Made by a program: the position numbers and the translations under genes. Source: Comamonas odontotermitis (GTDB lineage: Bacteria; Pseudomonadota; Gammaproteobacteria; Burkholderiales; Burkholderiaceae_C). Taken from it: DNA of 64,000 nt. Under the pieces are notes generated by a model. It was not told the DNA's origin. It searched no databases and worked only from the letters and a program-made list of their open reading frames with translations. Location: the NCBI RefSeq assembly GCF_014207855.1, contig NZ_JACHKZ010000010.1, forward strand, positions 62,001-126,000, given 5' to 3'. Position 1 is the stretch's first letter. Every line of letters begins with the position of its first letter. Shown here one piece after another: positions 18,313-28,489 of this stretch.

Positions 18313-19636
18313 GCAGGGCAATGGCAGCCAGCGGCAGGCGGATGCGTACCAGTGCGCCGCCGCCCAGGTGCTGCTCCCGGTTGCGGGCTTCGATATGGCC
18401 GCCCAATGAGCGGGCGACATTCGTCACCAGGAAGAGGCCTAGGCCGCTGCCGGGTCGGCCCTTGGTGGATTGGTAAGGCTTGCCCAGCTGGGCAAGAATG
18501 TCGCTGCGGAAACCCGGGCCGCTGTCGGTCACCACCAGCTCCAGCTGGGCGTGGCCGTTGTCATCGTCCGATCCATCTGCAGGGCAGGCGGCCCACAGCT
18601 GCACAAAGCCGGGCGAGGCTTCCAGGGCATTGTCCAGCACATTGAAAATCATTTGCTGCAGCGCGGTATCCGAGATGATGGGTACATCGCGCGCCAGCTG
18701 TTTGCGGAACTCGAAATTGGCGGGCTGGCGGTGGCTGCGCCACTGTTCCACCACCCGGTCCAGAAAGCGCACCAGGCTGGTCGTCTGCGGCGCATCGCCC
18801 CGCGTCTCGCCGGCAGACATCAGCACGCCGGTCACAATGGATTTGCAGCGCTGCACCTGGTGTTCCATCTCGTGCAGATCGTCCATCAGCTCGCCATCCC
18901 TGGCAATGGTTGGCATATGTTGCCAATCGCCCAGGATGACGGCCAGGGTGGAGAGCGGCGTGCCCAGCTCATGCGCTGCGCCGCTGGCCAGCAGGCCCAT
19001 GCGCACGATGTGCTCCTCTTCGGCGGCCCGCTGGCGCAGGTCAGCCAGGCGCGCATCGCGCAACTGCAGATTGGCCATGATGCGATTGATGAACGACACC
19101 AGCAAGGTGGCGTTGAGCCCGAAGCTGATCAGCAGGCCGATCAGGTAGAGCGTGTGCATCGCGCCGCCCCGGTTCGTCATGATCTGCAGCGGCAGAGAGA
19201 AAAAGGCCAGCGCTACCGCACAGCAGGCCGTGACCACGACAATCGCCCAGGCATAGAATGGCTTGAGCAGCACCGCCGCCAGGGTAACCTGCAGCAGGAA
19301 CAGTGTGATGAAGGGGTTGTTGGCTCCTCCGCTCAGGTACAGCTGCATGCTGAGGGCAGACACATCGGCCAGCAGTGCCACGAACAGGTCCGACGATGAA
19401 ATATCGTGCTGGCGCCAGCGCAACCACCAGATGCAGGCCAGGTTGATGATGACCAGGCCCACCAGCACGGCCAGCATCTCGCCAAGTGGCAAATGGATAT
19501 CCAGCCCCCAGTGCACCAGCGAGATGGTGACCACCTGGCCGACCACGGCCAGCCAGCGCAGCTGTATGAGCAACTGCATGTTCTGGCGGTCGGTGGTGTG
19601 GGTGACGTGAAACGGGGAAACTGCAGAAAATGACAC
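18260..19636 (-). CDS. regB: Redox sensor histidine kinase, RegB/PrrB family
   Basis: A 458-residue membrane kinase with six N-terminal transmembrane segments (about 22-185). The quinone-binding signature GGxxNPF is present as GGANNPF (103-109). The H-box is GAAHELGTPLST with phospho-acceptor His222, and Cys264 in VQRCKSIV matches the redox-active cysteine of RegB. The ATPase G-boxes follow (DSGPGF, GSGLGLFL). Having both redox features makes RegB a much better call than a generic kinase. Translation probably starts at GTG 19636; an ATG at 19579 would cut into the first conserved segment. A terminator separates it from surf1, so regBA has its own promoter. Confidence 0.9.
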   Translation of the reverse strand: MSFSAVSPFHVTHTTDRQNMQLLIQLRWLAVVGQVVTISLVHWGLDIHLPLGEMLAVLVGLVIINLACIWWLRWRQHDISSSDLFVALLADVSALSMQLYLSGGANNPFITLFLLQVTLAAVLLKPFYAWAIVVVTACCAVALAFFSLPLQIMTNRGGAMHTLYLIGLLISFGLNATLLVSFINRIMANLQLRDARLADLRQRAAEEEHIVRMGLLASGAAHELGTPLSTLAVILGDWQHMPTIARDGELMDDLHEMEHQVQRCKSIVTGVLMSAGETRGDAPQTTSLVRFLDRVVEQWRSHRQPANFEFRKQLARDVPIISDTALQQMIFNVLDNALEASPGFVQLWAACPADGSDDDNGHAQLELVVTDSGPGFRSDILAQLGKPYQSTKGRPGSGLGLFLVTNVARSLGGHIEARNREQHLGGGALVRIRLPLAAIALHDEQHHDANARTPVTAG

Positions 19637-19721
19637 AGGTCAATTGTGCCTGAGCCACGGTATCCCAGCCCCAGCCAGGTGGACAAGCCAGGAAACGGCT
19701 TTGCGTTCTGCGCTGCGCTAA

Positions 19722-19750
19722 TAAAAAAAGAGAGCGGCCAGCGCTCTCTT
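19722..19750 (-). terminator. Terminator of the cyo-surf1 operon
   Basis: AAGAGAGCG / CGCTCTCTT, 9-bp stem with a 5-base loop. On the minus strand it runs into a seven-base or longer T-run and lies 85 bases after the surf1 stop. Confidence 0.85.
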
Positions 19751-19834
19751 GGATTGGTTTTTACTGAGTTTTTTACCTAAAACGCAGAAAATTCAAGCAC
19801 AGTCTGCTATGGCTTTTTCCCAACGTCTGCGGGG

Positions 19835-20656
19835 CTACCCGCCAGTGCGCCGCTGGTGGCGAACCACCAGCCACGCCGCTCCCACCACCATCAGCGCCAG
19901 TCCGTACCAGGTCAGCGCATAGACAAGGTGGTTGTTGGTAAAGCGGATCTGGGTGAGCCCGGCCTGTGGCCATTGCTGGCCTTGCAGTTCGGCGCTGCTG
20001 CTGCGCCTGGTCTCGCCCACCACGGTGGGGCCGTCGTCCGGCAGGCCGGCATCGACAAAGAACGGAGCAGGCTGCGCGAGGCCGCGCGCCTGTGCGATCG
20101 CCTGTACATCGCGTGAATACCAGCGGTTGCCTGCCGGATCGTTGCTGCGCAGAAAGCCTCCCTTGGGTTCGGTGGCGCGCAAGAGGCCGGTAATGGAAAC
20201 ATCGCCAGCCGGTGTTGCGGCAGCTACCTGCGCCGCGTCGTTCCAGGCGCTGCGCAGGCTGTCTGGCACAAAACCGCGGTTGACGAGCACCTGCGTGCCA
20301 TCCCGCTGCTGCAGCGGCGTCATCACCCAAAAACCTGCGCCCAGTGCGGTGGTGGCCTGCGTCAGCACCGTCTGGGCGGGCAACCACTGGCCGTGCAAGG
20401 TGGTGGGCTGGTATTCCAGCGCCTTCGCATCCAGCGCGGGCCAGCTTGCGGCAGGCGGAGGGGGTAGCGGCGCGCTGTGCACGCGGCGCTCCACCCGGTC
20501 GATCAGATCGAGCTTCCATTGCAGGCGGTGTACCTGCCAGGTGCCCAATGCGCAAAAGCCTAAAAACAAGGCGATGCCTACACATGCAAGCATCGCCTGG
20601 AAGAGGGCGGAATGCGGGGGCTTTACATCCGCATTCCGTTGCGTTTCGTTGGTCAA
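19835..20656 (-). CDS. SURF1 family cytochrome oxidase assembly protein
   Basis: A 273-residue SURF1 protein, a haem-copper oxidase assembly factor. One transmembrane helix lies at each end (about 20-40 and 242-262), with a periplasmic domain between carrying the family signatures LGTWQVHRLQWKLDLIDRV near the N-terminus, LVNRGFVP in the middle, and NNHLVYALTWYGLALM before the last helix. It starts 6 bases after cyoD and ends before the operon terminator, so it is the last gene of the quinol oxidase transcript. A role in maturing the bo3-type enzyme is inferred from this linkage. Confidence 0.9.
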   Translation of the reverse strand: MTNETQRNADVKPPHSALFQAMLACVGIALFLGFCALGTWQVHRLQWKLDLIDRVERRVHSAPLPPPPAASWPALDAKALEYQPTTLHGQWLPAQTVLTQATTALGAGFWVMTPLQQRDGTQVLVNRGFVPDSLRSAWNDAAQVAAATPAGDVSITGLLRATEPKGGFLRSNDPAGNRWYSRDVQAIAQARGLAQPAPFFVDAGLPDDGPTVVGETRRSSSAELQGQQWPQAGLTQIRFTNNHLVYALTWYGLALMVVGAAWLVVRHQRRTGG

Positions 20657-20662
20657 AACAGC

Positions 20663-21091
20663 TCAGTGGTTGGAATGGCCCTGTGCAGGTTGCGTAGCTG
20701 CTGCGGGGGCCGTGTGCTTGTGGCCAGGCATCATGTTGGCGTTCATGTGGTACATGACCCACAAGGTACCGGCCAGGGTCACCGCCACGAACACGATCGT
20801 GAAGATGGTGGACATCAGGGTCCAGCCGCCTTCGATCTTGCCATTCATGTGCAGGAAATAGATCATGTGCACGATGATCTGCACCACGGCGAAGAAGGCA
20901 ATCACCACCACGGTGGTGGTGCGGTTCTCGAACACATCGCCCATCACCACGGCAAAGGGGATGGCGGTGAGGATGATCGAGAGGAAGAAGCCGATCATGT
21001 AGCCCGAGAAGGTGCTGTGCGGGCCATCATCATGATGGCCGTCATGGCTGTGGTCATGGCCGTGTGCGGCGGGGTTGTGTTGTGCGCTCAT
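20663..21091 (-). CDS. cyoD: Cytochrome o ubiquinol oxidase subunit IV
   Basis: A 142-residue protein with three membrane helices (about 29-50, 57-76, 91-112), an N-terminal His/Asp-rich tail and the family text FFLHMNGKIEGGWTLMSTIFT. Subunit IV helps assemble and stabilise the bo3 oxidase in the inner membrane. Its ATG directly abuts the cyoC stop. The C-terminal extension (about 30 residues, rich in Ala, Gln and His) is longer than the E. coli subunit (109 residues). Confidence 0.93.
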   Translation of the reverse strand: MSAQHNPAAHGHDHSHDGHHDDGPHSTFSGYMIGFFLSIILTAIPFAVVMGDVFENRTTTVVVIAFFAVVQIIVHMIYFLHMNGKIEGGWTLMSTIFTIVFVAVTLAGTLWVMYHMNANMMPGHKHTAPAAATQPAQGHSNH

Positions 21092-21715
21092 TTACAGCAC
21101 TCCCATCAAATATACGAAGGAGAAGACGCCGATCCAGACCACGTCCAGGAAGTGCCAGAACATGGACAGGCACATCAGGCGGCGGTTGTTTTCATGGGTC
21201 AGGCCATGCTTGCCGATCTGCAGCAGCAGCACCACCAGCCACACCAGGCCGAAGGTCACGTGCAGGCCGTGGGTGCCCACCAGTGCAAAGAAGGCCGACA
21301 TGGCAGCGCTGCTTTGCGGGCCAGCGCCCACATGGATCAGGTGATGGAACTCATACAGTTCCACGCCCAGGAAGCCCGCGCCAAAGAGGGCAGTGATGAT
21401 CAGCCAGGTGATCGTGCCCTTGACCGAGCCCTTTTGCTTGGCCAGCATGGCAAAGCCGAAGGTGATGGACGACAGCAGCAGCAGGGCCGTGTTGATCGCC
21501 ACCAGGGTGAGGTCAAACAGCTCGGCGCCGCCAGGGCCGCCTGCATAGTTGCGGCCCAGGGCGCCATAGGTGGCGAACAGGGCTGCAAAGATCAGGCAGT
21601 CGCTCATCAGATAGAGCCAGAAGCCCAGAGCAGTGCCGTTTTCGACGTGCGGCTCTTCCTTGAGGAAGTAGTCGCGGGTACCGGTCGCGCCGGCGAGGGT
21701 ATTGTGATTAGACAT
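21092..21715 (-). CDS. cyoC: Cytochrome o ubiquinol oxidase subunit III
   Basis: A 207-residue subunit III with five hydrophobic helices. Family text includes [21 protein letters not shown] and [20 protein letters not shown]. It is a structural subunit of the bo3-type quinol oxidase. The start overlaps the cyoB 3' end by 8 bases and the stop abuts the cyoD start, so expression is tightly coupled. Confidence 0.95.
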   Translation of the reverse strand: MSNHNTLAGATGTRDYFLKEEPHVENGTALGFWLYLMSDCLIFAALFATYGALGRNYAGGPGGAELFDLTLVAINTALLLLSSITFGFAMLAKQKGSVKGTITWLIITALFGAGFLGVELYEFHHLIHVGAGPQSSAAMSAFFALVGTHGLHVTFGLVWLVVLLLQIGKHGLTHENNRRLMCLSMFWHFLDVVWIGVFSFVYLMGVL

Positions 21716-23711
21716 GGCGGGCCAACAGTTGGGTACGGGCTTCTTCGGTGGCTTCTACCTGCGCTGCAGGGATGTAGTAGTCACGCTTGTAGTTGAAGGT
21801 GTGGATGATCGAGGCCAGCACGATACCGGCAAAGCTCAGGCCAGCCAGCCACCACATGTGCCAGATCATGGCAAAACCAAAGACCAGGGCGATCATCGAG
21901 ATCACGAAGCCGGCGCCTGTGTTCTTGGGCATGTGGATTTCCACAAAACCATTGAGCTTGCGCTTGAAGCCGTGCTTCTTCATATCCCACCAGGCATCGC
22001 TGTCGTGCACGGCTGGCGTGAAGGCGAAGTTGTACTGGGGAGGAGGCGAGGACGTGGCCCATTCCAGGGTACGGCCGTTCCAGCAGTCGCCGGTCACATC
22101 ACGCAGCTGGTCGCGCTTGAGGTAGCTTACGAACAGCTGGATGAAGAAGCAGGCAATGCCCAGCGCGATCAGCACGGCACCGCAGGCAGCGATGATGAAC
22201 CAGATCTGCAGCGACGTGTCTTCATAGTGGTTGACGCGGCGCGTCACACCCATCAGGCCCAGTACATACAGCGGCGTGAAAGCAACCCAGAAGCCGACGA
22301 ACCAGAACCAGAACGATGCCTTGCCCCAGAACTCGTCGAGGCGATAGCCGAAAGCCTTGGGGTACCAGTAGTTGATGCCGGCGAACACGGCAAACACTAC
22401 GCCGCCAATGATCACGTTGTGGAAGTGGGCGATCAGGAACAGCGAGTTGTGCAGCACGAAGTCTGCAGGAGGAACGGCCAGCAGCACGCCGGTCATGCCG
22501 CCGATGGTGAAGGTCAGCATGAAGCCCACGGTCCACAGCATGGGAACGGTGAAGCGGATGCGGCCACGGTACATGGTGAACAGCCAGTTGAAGATCTTCG
22601 CACCGGTCGGGATCGAGATGATCATCGTGGTGATGCCGAAGAACGAGTTCACGCTTGCGCCCGAGCCCATGGTGAAGAAGTGGTGCAGCCACACCAGCCA
22701 GGACAGGATGGTGATACACACGGTGGCATACACCATCGAGGTGTAGCCAAACAGGCGCTTGCGCGAGAAGGTGGCGACGATTTCGGAGAACACGCCGAAG
22801 GCGGGCAGGATCAGGATGTAGACCTCAGGGTGGCCCCAGATCCAGATCAGGTTCACGTACAGCATGGGGTTGCCGCCCAGCTCGTTGGTGAAGAAGTTCG
22901 TGCCAACGTAGCGGTCCAGGGTCATCAGCACCAGCACAGCGGTCAGGATGGGGAACGATGCCACGATCAGCGCGTTGGTGCACAGCGAGGTCCAGGTGAA
23001 GATAGGCATCTTCATCAGGTTCATGCCAGGGGCGCGCATCTTGATGATGGTCACGATCAGGTTGATACCTGAGAGCGTGGTACCCACACCGGCAATCTGC
23101 AGTGCCCAGATGTAGTAATCCAGGCCCACGCCAGGGTGGTATTCGCCCAGGCCCGACAGCGCCAGCCAGCCGAGGGTGGAGAACTCACCGACGAACAGCG
23201 AAGCCATCACCAGCACGGCGCCTGAGGTGGTCATCCAGAAGCTGAAGTTGTTCAGGAACGGGAAGGCCACGTCGCGCGCACCAATCTGCAGCGGCACCAG
23301 ATAGTTCATCAGGCCCGTCACGAAAGGCATGGCCACGAAGAAGATCATGATCACGCCGTGGGCGGTGAAGATCTGGTCGTAGTGGTGCGGAGGCAGGTAG
23401 CCCATGGCGTCACCGGCGGCCAGGGCCTGCTGGCCACGCATCATGATGGCGTCAGCAAAGCCGCGCAGGAACATGACCAGGCCCAGGATCATGTACATGA
23501 TGCCGATGTTCTTGTGGTCGATGGAGCAGATCCAGTTCTTCCACAGCGGGCCCCAGAGCTTGAACTTGGTGATACCGGCGACGACGACGAGGCCGCCCAG
23601 GACCACGGCGATAAAGGTCCACAACACGATGGGCTCATGCACCATCGGTATGTCATTCCATGTCAACCGCCCCAGAAGCGGGTCATGGCTTACGTTAGTA
23701 GCTACGGACAT
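21708..23711 (-). CDS. cyoB: Cytochrome o ubiquinol oxidase subunit I
   Basis: The 667-residue catalytic subunit, which reduces O2 to water with quinol electrons and pumps protons. Haem and CuB ligands are visible: FTAHG, WGHPEVY (with the His-Tyr cross-link pair), HHFFTMGSG and HFHNVIIGG. The quinol-site residues Arg and Asp appear in [11 protein letters not shown]. The fourteen-plus hydrophobic segments fit the family. I chose the ATG at 23711 ([16 protein letters not shown]); an upstream codon at 23816 would run through the cyoA 3' end. Only 29 bases separate it from cyoA. Confidence 0.96.
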   Translation of the reverse strand: MSVATNVSHDPLLGRLTWNDIPMVHEPIVLWTFIAVVLGGLVVVAGITKFKLWGPLWKNWICSIDHKNIGIMYMILGLVMFLRGFADAIMMRGQQALAAGDAMGYLPPHHYDQIFTAHGVIMIFFVAMPFVTGLMNYLVPLQIGARDVAFPFLNNFSFWMTTSGAVLVMASLFVGEFSTLGWLALSGLGEYHPGVGLDYYIWALQIAGVGTTLSGINLIVTIIKMRAPGMNLMKMPIFTWTSLCTNALIVASFPILTAVLVLMTLDRYVGTNFFTNELGGNPMLYVNLIWIWGHPEVYILILPAFGVFSEIVATFSRKRLFGYTSMVYATVCITILSWLVWLHHFFTMGSGASVNSFFGITTMIISIPTGAKIFNWLFTMYRGRIRFTVPMLWTVGFMLTFTIGGMTGVLLAVPPADFVLHNSLFLIAHFHNVIIGGVVFAVFAGINYWYPKAFGYRLDEFWGKASFWFWFVGFWVAFTPLYVLGLMGVTRRVNHYEDTSLQIWFIIAACGAVLIALGIACFFIQLFVSYLKRDQLRDVTGDCWNGRTLEWATSSPPPQYNFAFTPAVHDSDAWWDMKKHGFKRKLNGFVEIHMPKNTGAGFVISMIALVFGFAMIWHMWWLAGLSFAGIVLASIIHTFNYKRDYYIPAAQVEATEEARTQLLARHV

Positions 23712-23740
23712 ATTGAGTCTCTTTGAAAATTCGCGATGGG

Positions 23741-24796
23741 TTATTGCGCCACGGTGGAGGCAGTTTCGTCCACACGCAGGGCCGCCACCACTTGCGTGGC
23801 ATTGGCGGCCGTGCACACGTCATCCTGCGGCAGCAGCGAAACGCTCTTGCCAGCCTTGGTGCGTGCATTGATATTGGCCATGGCGTCCTTGGCCATCATG
23901 TCGTCCATGCACATCTTGCCCGCTTCTACGCAGCGGTTGACGATGGCATGGTAGAGGGTGCTGTCCACATTGCCGAACAGGCGGACGGGATCGCGTTCGC
24001 TCGGCTTTTCCAGCTTCACGTACTCAGCGCGATCGAGGGTGGCGCCTTCGGTCTTGGCCTTCTGCACCCAGGCGTTGAAATCGCCGTCGGCGAGGCCAAG
24101 GAACTTGAAGGTCATGCCAGCAAAGCCTGCGCCGCTGTAGTGCGAGCTCATGCCCTTGTACACGCCTGGCTTGTTGATCACGGCATTGAGCTGGGTCTGC
24201 ATCGAAGGCATGGCATAGATCATGCCGGCCAGATCAGGCACGTAGAACGCATTCATCGTGGTGGTGGCGGTCAGCTTGAAGCGGATCGGACGGTCCACGG
24301 GTGCAGCCAGTTCGTTGATGGTGGCGATGCCTTGCTCGGGGTAGATGAACAGCCACTTCCAGTCCATGGCCACCACTTCCACTTCCAGCGGCTTGACATC
24401 GGCTGGAACAGGGCGACCGGCCGCTACGCGGTCCAGCGGACGATAGGGGTCAAGCTTGTGGGTGTAGATCCAGGTGAGCGCACCCAGCGCGATGATGATC
24501 AGCAGCGGCACCGACCAGATCACCAGTTCGAGGGCGGTGGAGTGGTGCCACTCGGGATCGTAATCAGCTGGCTCGTTCGATTCGCGGTACTTGAAGGCAA
24601 ACAGCAGGATCAGCACCATGACCGGAACGATGATGATCAGCATCAGCAAGGTGGCGATGATCACCAGGTTGCCGGACTGCGCAGCAACATCCCCGGCGGG
24701 GTTGAGCACAACGGTATTGCAGCCCGCAAGGCTGGCGGCGGCTAGTAACGCCGCGACGAGCCGCGAGGGCCCGCGAAGTTTTTTGAGATCAGGCAT
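23741..24796 (-). CDS. cyoA: Cytochrome o ubiquinol oxidase subunit II, lipoprotein
   Basis: A 351-residue subunit II and the first gene of cyoABCD-surf1. It has a lipoprotein signal (lipobox LAGC), two transmembrane helices (about 40-65 and 85-107), and a periplasmic cupredoxin-fold domain. The CuA ligand cluster of cytochrome c oxidases is absent, which marks it as a quinol oxidase; [18 protein letters not shown] and [14 protein letters not shown] are typical CyoA segments. The C-terminal tail has three cysteines. The ATG at 24796 is used because it opens the signal peptide. The intergenic region to the divergent transporter gene contains a 16-bp palindrome. Confidence 0.95.
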   Translation of the reverse strand: MPDLKKLRGPSRLVAALLAAASLAGCNTVVLNPAGDVAAQSGNLVIIATLLMLIIIVPVMVLILLFAFKYRESNEPADYDPEWHHSTALELVIWSVPLLIIIALGALTWIYTHKLDPYRPLDRVAAGRPVPADVKPLEVEVVAMDWKWLFIYPEQGIATINELAAPVDRPIRFKLTATTTMNAFYVPDLAGMIYAMPSMQTQLNAVINKPGVYKGMSSHYSGAGFAGMTFKFLGLADGDFNAWVQKAKTEGATLDRAEYVKLEKPSERDPVRLFGNVDSTLYHAIVNRCVEAGKMCMDDMMAKDAMANINARTKAGKSVSLLPQDDVCTAANATQVVAALRVDETASTVAQ

Positions 24797-24944
24797 GCGA
24801 AAAGGCACGGCAAGCGCGCTTAGGTAGAAACATGGATTGCAAAATCCCGCCAAATGTAAATGCTAGAGGCAGGCCTGTCGATTGGACATTTTGTCCTACG
24901 TCCTCTCGAAAAGTACCCTGCTAGGCTCCTGGATGGGTACGGTC

Positions 24945-24960
24945 GTAACAGGCCTGTTAC
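24945..24960. promoter_or_regulatory. Perfect palindrome between cyoA and the MFS gene
   Basis: GTAACAGGCCTGTTAC, a fully symmetric 16-mer, sits 22 bases before the transporter start and about 150 bases from the cyoA start. It is a candidate operator for either gene; the protein is unknown. Confidence 0.4.
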
Positions 24961-24982
24961 AGCTTGAGGAAGGAGCTTTTGT

Positions 24983-26332
24983 ATGAGTAGTCTCGGTTAC
25001 GCAGCATCTCCTGTCGGCAGCAATCAGAGCGCTGATCAACATACACGGTCCGCTGTGCATGATGACGTCACACCTGGCGAAATTGCGGTCGGCGTTATTA
25101 TCGGCCGTTCGTCGGAGTATTTCGACTTTTTCGTATTTGGCATAGCGTCGGTACTGGTCTTTCCGGCCGTCTTCTTTCCTCACTTTTCCAAACTCAACGG
25201 CACGCTGCTGTCGTTTGCTATATTTTCCATAGCTTTTATCGCCCGTCCCGTGGGCACTGCAATCTCGATGGCCATCCAGCGCCGCTGGGGGCGTGCCGCC
25301 AAGATGACCATTGCCCTGTTTCTGCTGGGCGTTGCGACGGTTGGTATTGCATTTTTACCCGGGTATGATTCGATAGGGCGAACGGCCATCGTGCTGCTGG
25401 CCCTGTTTCGCTTTGCGCAAGGCCTGGCTCTGGGGGGCTCGTGGGATGGTCTGCCCTCGCTGCTGGCCATGACTGCGCCCACGGGCAAGCGCGGCTGGTA
25501 CGCCATGATCGGGCAGTTGGGGGCGCCATTGGGCTTTGTGATCGCGGCGGGCCTCTTTGCCTATCTGTATGGAACCCTGAGTGAGAGCGAGTTTCTGAGC
25601 TGGGGCTGGCGCTACCCCTTCTTTGTGGCCTTTGCACTGAATGTGGTGGCTCTGTTTGCCCGGCTGCAACTGGTGCTGGGCCGCACGTACACCCAGGCCA
25701 TGCAGGAGCGTGAGCTGGAGCCCGTGAGCGTGACACGTCTGATCGACGAAGAGGGTGGTCACGTCGCCATTGGCGCTTTTGCCGCCCTGGCCAGCTTTGC
25801 GCTGTTTCATCTGGTGACGGTGTTCCCCCTGTCGTGGATTTCGCTGTATTCCGACCAGCCGATCACCGAAGTGCTGCTGGTGCAGATGGTGGGTGCTGTA
25901 TGCGCTGCGTTCGCCATAGTGGCATCGGGCAAGCTGGCCGACCGTTTTGGCCGTCGCAATACCCTGGGCGCCATGGCCGTGCTGATCGGTCTGTTCAGTC
26001 TGGCAACGCCCCTGTTGCTGTCGAGCGGCGTAGTCGGCCACGACATCTTCATCATTGTCGGCTTCGTGCTGCTGGGTCTGTCCTATGGCCAGTCCTCCGG
26101 TACCGTGACTGCCAACTTCTCACCCCAATACCGCTACACCGGCGCTGCTCTGTCCACTGACATGGCGTGGCTGGTGGGTGCAGCGTTTGCGCCCGTGGTG
26201 GCGCTGGGGCTGTCTTCGAGGTTTGGCTTGATAGCGGTGAGCCTGTATCTGCTCTCCGGTGCGGTTTGTACCTTGGCAGCCCTGGGCATCAACCGTGCGC
26301 TGGAGTCGAGGGAGTCGGCCGGTGCTGATTGA
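24983..26332 (+). CDS. MFS transporter, metabolite:H+ symporter (MHS) type
   Basis: A 449-residue permease with twelve hydrophobic segments. Motifs of the MHS branch (ProP/KgtP/ShiA-like) are present: an acidic first-helix region SSEYFDFFVFG, the loop 2-3 region with RRWGR, LFRFAQGLALGGSWDG in helix 4, and GKLADRFGRRNTL between helices 8 and 9. Substrates in this branch are organic acids or osmolytes; none can be assigned here. Translation starts at ATG 24983 with GAGGAAGGAG upstream. Single gene, divergent from cyoA, ending in a terminator shared with rlhA. Confidence 0.88.
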   Translation: MSSLGYAASPVGSNQSADQHTRSAVHDDVTPGEIAVGVIIGRSSEYFDFFVFGIASVLVFPAVFFPHFSKLNGTLLSFAIFSIAFIARPVGTAISMAIQRRWGRAAKMTIALFLLGVATVGIAFLPGYDSIGRTAIVLLALFRFAQGLALGGSWDGLPSLLAMTAPTGKRGWYAMIGQLGAPLGFVIAAGLFAYLYGTLSESEFLSWGWRYPFFVAFALNVVALFARLQLVLGRTYTQAMQERELEPVSVTRLIDEEGGHVAIGAFAALASFALFHLVTVFPLSWISLYSDQPITEVLLVQMVGAVCAAFAIVASGKLADRFGRRNTLGAMAVLIGLFSLATPLLLSSGVVGHDIFIIVGFVLLGLSYGQSSGTVTANFSPQYRYTGAALSTDMAWLVGAAFAPVVALGLSSRFGLIAVSLYLLSGAVCTLAALGINRALESRESAGAD

Positions 26333-26431
26333 GCGCCTATCCGGAGCGGTCCGGAAACCCGGTTTTATCAGGGAATGGTCTATTGAAGACTGGAGCCGCG
26401 GATTGACCTGACGGCCTCCGCCTTGATAGAA

Positions 26432-26457
26432 AAAGAGCTGTTTGAAGGCAGCTCTTT
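26432..26457. terminator. Terminator between the MFS gene and rlhA
   Basis: AAAGAGCTG / CAGCTCTTT, 9-bp stem and 8-base loop, with A-rich and T-rich flanks on the two sides. It can act in both directions for the converging genes. Confidence 0.75.
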
Positions 26458-26476
26458 CTTATGGTGAGCCCGCTTT

Positions 26477-28489
26477 TCAGGGCTGTGTTGCCGCAGGCCG
26501 CGTGCGGTAGAACTGCATCGGAAACTCTTGCATTTCCTTGAAGTGCTGGTTCATCACCGATTTCTTCATCTTGCCCACCACATGCATCTCGCAGGGCTTG
26601 CAGTCAAAGCGCAGCGTGAGCTTTTCCTTGCCGTTGATGAGTTGCAGCGGTTCGGCCTTGATGGTGCCCTTGACGCCGATCACGCCCTTGGCCTGCTTGG
26701 GGCACAGGCTCATCGAGAAGCGCACGCAGTGTTTGGTGATCATCAGCGAGACCTCGCCTTCCTCTTCCTTGCTCTCGTAGGCAGCGTCGATCACTTTCAC
26801 CCCATGCTTGACGTAGAAGTCGTGGGCCTTGTGGTTGAACACATTGGCGAGGTAGGTGAGGGTGTCTTCGGGGAAGGGTGCGGGCGGCTCCACGGGTTTG
26901 GCGCGCGGCAGGCGCACAAAGCCCTTGGCACGCGCTTGCTCCAGTGCGGTCACGGCATCGCGCCGCAGTTGGTTGAGCGCCGATGCTGGCACGAACCAGG
27001 GCTGCGAAAGCTGCAGGCTGATGTCGTGTACGGCGAAAACGGTGGCGCCAAAGCGGCCCAGTTGCTCGCGCAACGATGCCTCGGACTTGGCGGCATCGGT
27101 GGCCGTCTGGTGGGCTTGGGCAATGGCGGCGCTACCGGTAAAACCGTCCTCGTCGGTCAGTTGCAGGGAAAAGCCGTCGGCGGTCTCGCGCAGCTCTGCC
27201 CACAGGCCGATGCGACGGTCGCTGGATTTCTTGTCCAGCGTGCGGACCCAGTCCATGTCGCGGTTGCGGTTGATCTCCAGGCCCTTGCGCAGGTCCTTGA
27301 ACTCGGCAATCTCGTTTTTGGGGAACACGCGCCAGATACCCTTTTTGGCGCTGACGCATTCGGCGCGGTTGATGTGCACGCCCACCAGTTCCTTTTGCAG
27401 GTCGTAGTAGCACAGGCCGTCGCCGTTGTGCAGCACGGCGGTCTTGTCGCGCACTTCCAGCTCGAACCACTTGTCGCCTGTCTGGCCCACCTGCGTGACC
27501 CAGCCGATGGCACGGCCCGGCGTCTTGGGCGTGTCGAAGGCGCCGATGTCATCCTTGCGGCCGTTGACGAAGTAATCGGTAAACTCGCGGTTGAAGTTCT
27601 GGTCCGGGTCGGGCTCGAAGCTGAAGGTGGTGCGTCCCGAGGACGAGCGTGCCAGCGGCGCGTCGGAGAACTCGCGCTCTTCGATGATTTCGTCGAGCAG
27701 CTTGCGGTAATGGGCGGTGATGTTCTTCACATAGCCCATATCCTTGTAGCGGCCCTCGATCTTGAAGCTGCGCACGCCTGCGTCAATCAATGCGCGCAGG
27801 TTGTCGCTCTGGTTGTTGTCCTTCATCGACAGCACGTGTTTCTCGTGGGCGATGATGCGGCCGCTGCCATCCAGCACCTCATAGGGCAGGCGGCAGGCCT
27901 GGTTGCAGTCGCCACGGTTGGCGCTGCGGCCCGTGTGGGCGTGGCTGATGAAGCACTGGCCCGAATAGGCCACGCACAGCGCGCCGTGCACAAAGAATTC
28001 AATGGTGGTGCGCGCCGGATCGGTGGCTGCTCGCACGGCGGCAATCTGGCGCAGATCCAGCTCGCGCGCCACCACGATCTGCGACAGGCCTGCGTCCTGC
28101 AGAAAGCGGGCTTTTTCAGGGGTGCGAATGTCTGACTGCGTGGACGCATGCAGCTGGATGGGTGGCAGGTCCAGCTCCAGCAGGCCCATGTCCTGAATGA
28201 TCAGCGCGTCGGCCCCGGCCTTGTAGACCTGCCAGGCCATCTGGCGGGCGGCTTCCAGCTCGTCGTCGCGCAAAATGGTGTTGAGCGTGATGAAGATGCG
28301 GCTGCCAAAGCGATGGGCGTGGGTGATCAGTCGCTCCAGCTCACGGATATCGTTGCCTGCGGTTGCACGCGCGCCAAAGGCTGGGCCACCGATGTAGACG
28401 GCATCGGCGCCATGGTTGACGGCTTCAATGCCGATATCGGCATCACGGGCCGGAGAGAGCAGTTCGAGCTGGTGGGGCAAGAGGGACAT
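26477..28489 (-). CDS. rlhA: Peptidase U32 family protein, probable 23S rRNA C2501 hydroxylase
   Basis: A 670-residue member of the U32 (YdcP/YegQ) family. Length and full-length text fit RlhA (YdcP), which makes 5-hydroxycytidine at C2501 of 23S rRNA. The N-terminal TIM-barrel segment begins LELLSPARDADIGIEAVNHGADAVYIGG. The U32 signature EFFVHGALCVAYSGQCFIS is followed by clustered cysteines (NRGDCNQACRLPY), likely ligands of an iron-sulfur cluster. The C-terminal region has further cysteine positions (SLCPKQA, FDCKPCEMHV). Older annotations call it a collagenase-like protease; hydroxylation is the better-supported role. Single gene. Confidence 0.85.
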   Translation of the reverse strand: MSLLPHQLELLSPARDADIGIEAVNHGADAVYIGGPAFGARATAGNDIRELERLITHAHRFGSRIFITLNTILRDDELEAARQMAWQVYKAGADALIIQDMGLLELDLPPIQLHASTQSDIRTPEKARFLQDAGLSQIVVARELDLRQIAAVRAATDPARTTIEFFVHGALCVAYSGQCFISHAHTGRSANRGDCNQACRLPYEVLDGSGRIIAHEKHVLSMKDNNQSDNLRALIDAGVRSFKIEGRYKDMGYVKNITAHYRKLLDEIIEEREFSDAPLARSSSGRTTFSFEPDPDQNFNREFTDYFVNGRKDDIGAFDTPKTPGRAIGWVTQVGQTGDKWFELEVRDKTAVLHNGDGLCYYDLQKELVGVHINRAECVSAKKGIWRVFPKNEIAEFKDLRKGLEINRNRDMDWVRTLDKKSSDRRIGLWAELRETADGFSLQLTDEDGFTGSAAIAQAHQTATDAAKSEASLREQLGRFGATVFAVHDISLQLSQPWFVPASALNQLRRDAVTALEQARAKGFVRLPRAKPVEPPAPFPEDTLTYLANVFNHKAHDFYVKHGVKVIDAAYESKEEEGEVSLMITKHCVRFSMSLCPKQAKGVIGVKGTIKAEPLQLINGKEKLTLRFDCKPCEMHVVGKMKKSVMNQHFKEMQEFPMQFYRTRPAATQP

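Noticed and set aside
20612-23072. Long plus-strand frames opposite cyoDCB
   Set aside because: They mirror well-conserved membrane subunits on the other strand, are full of His/Gln/Asp and match no family.
26528-28135. 535-codon plus-strand frame opposite rlhA
   Set aside because: Antisense shadow of a conserved gene.
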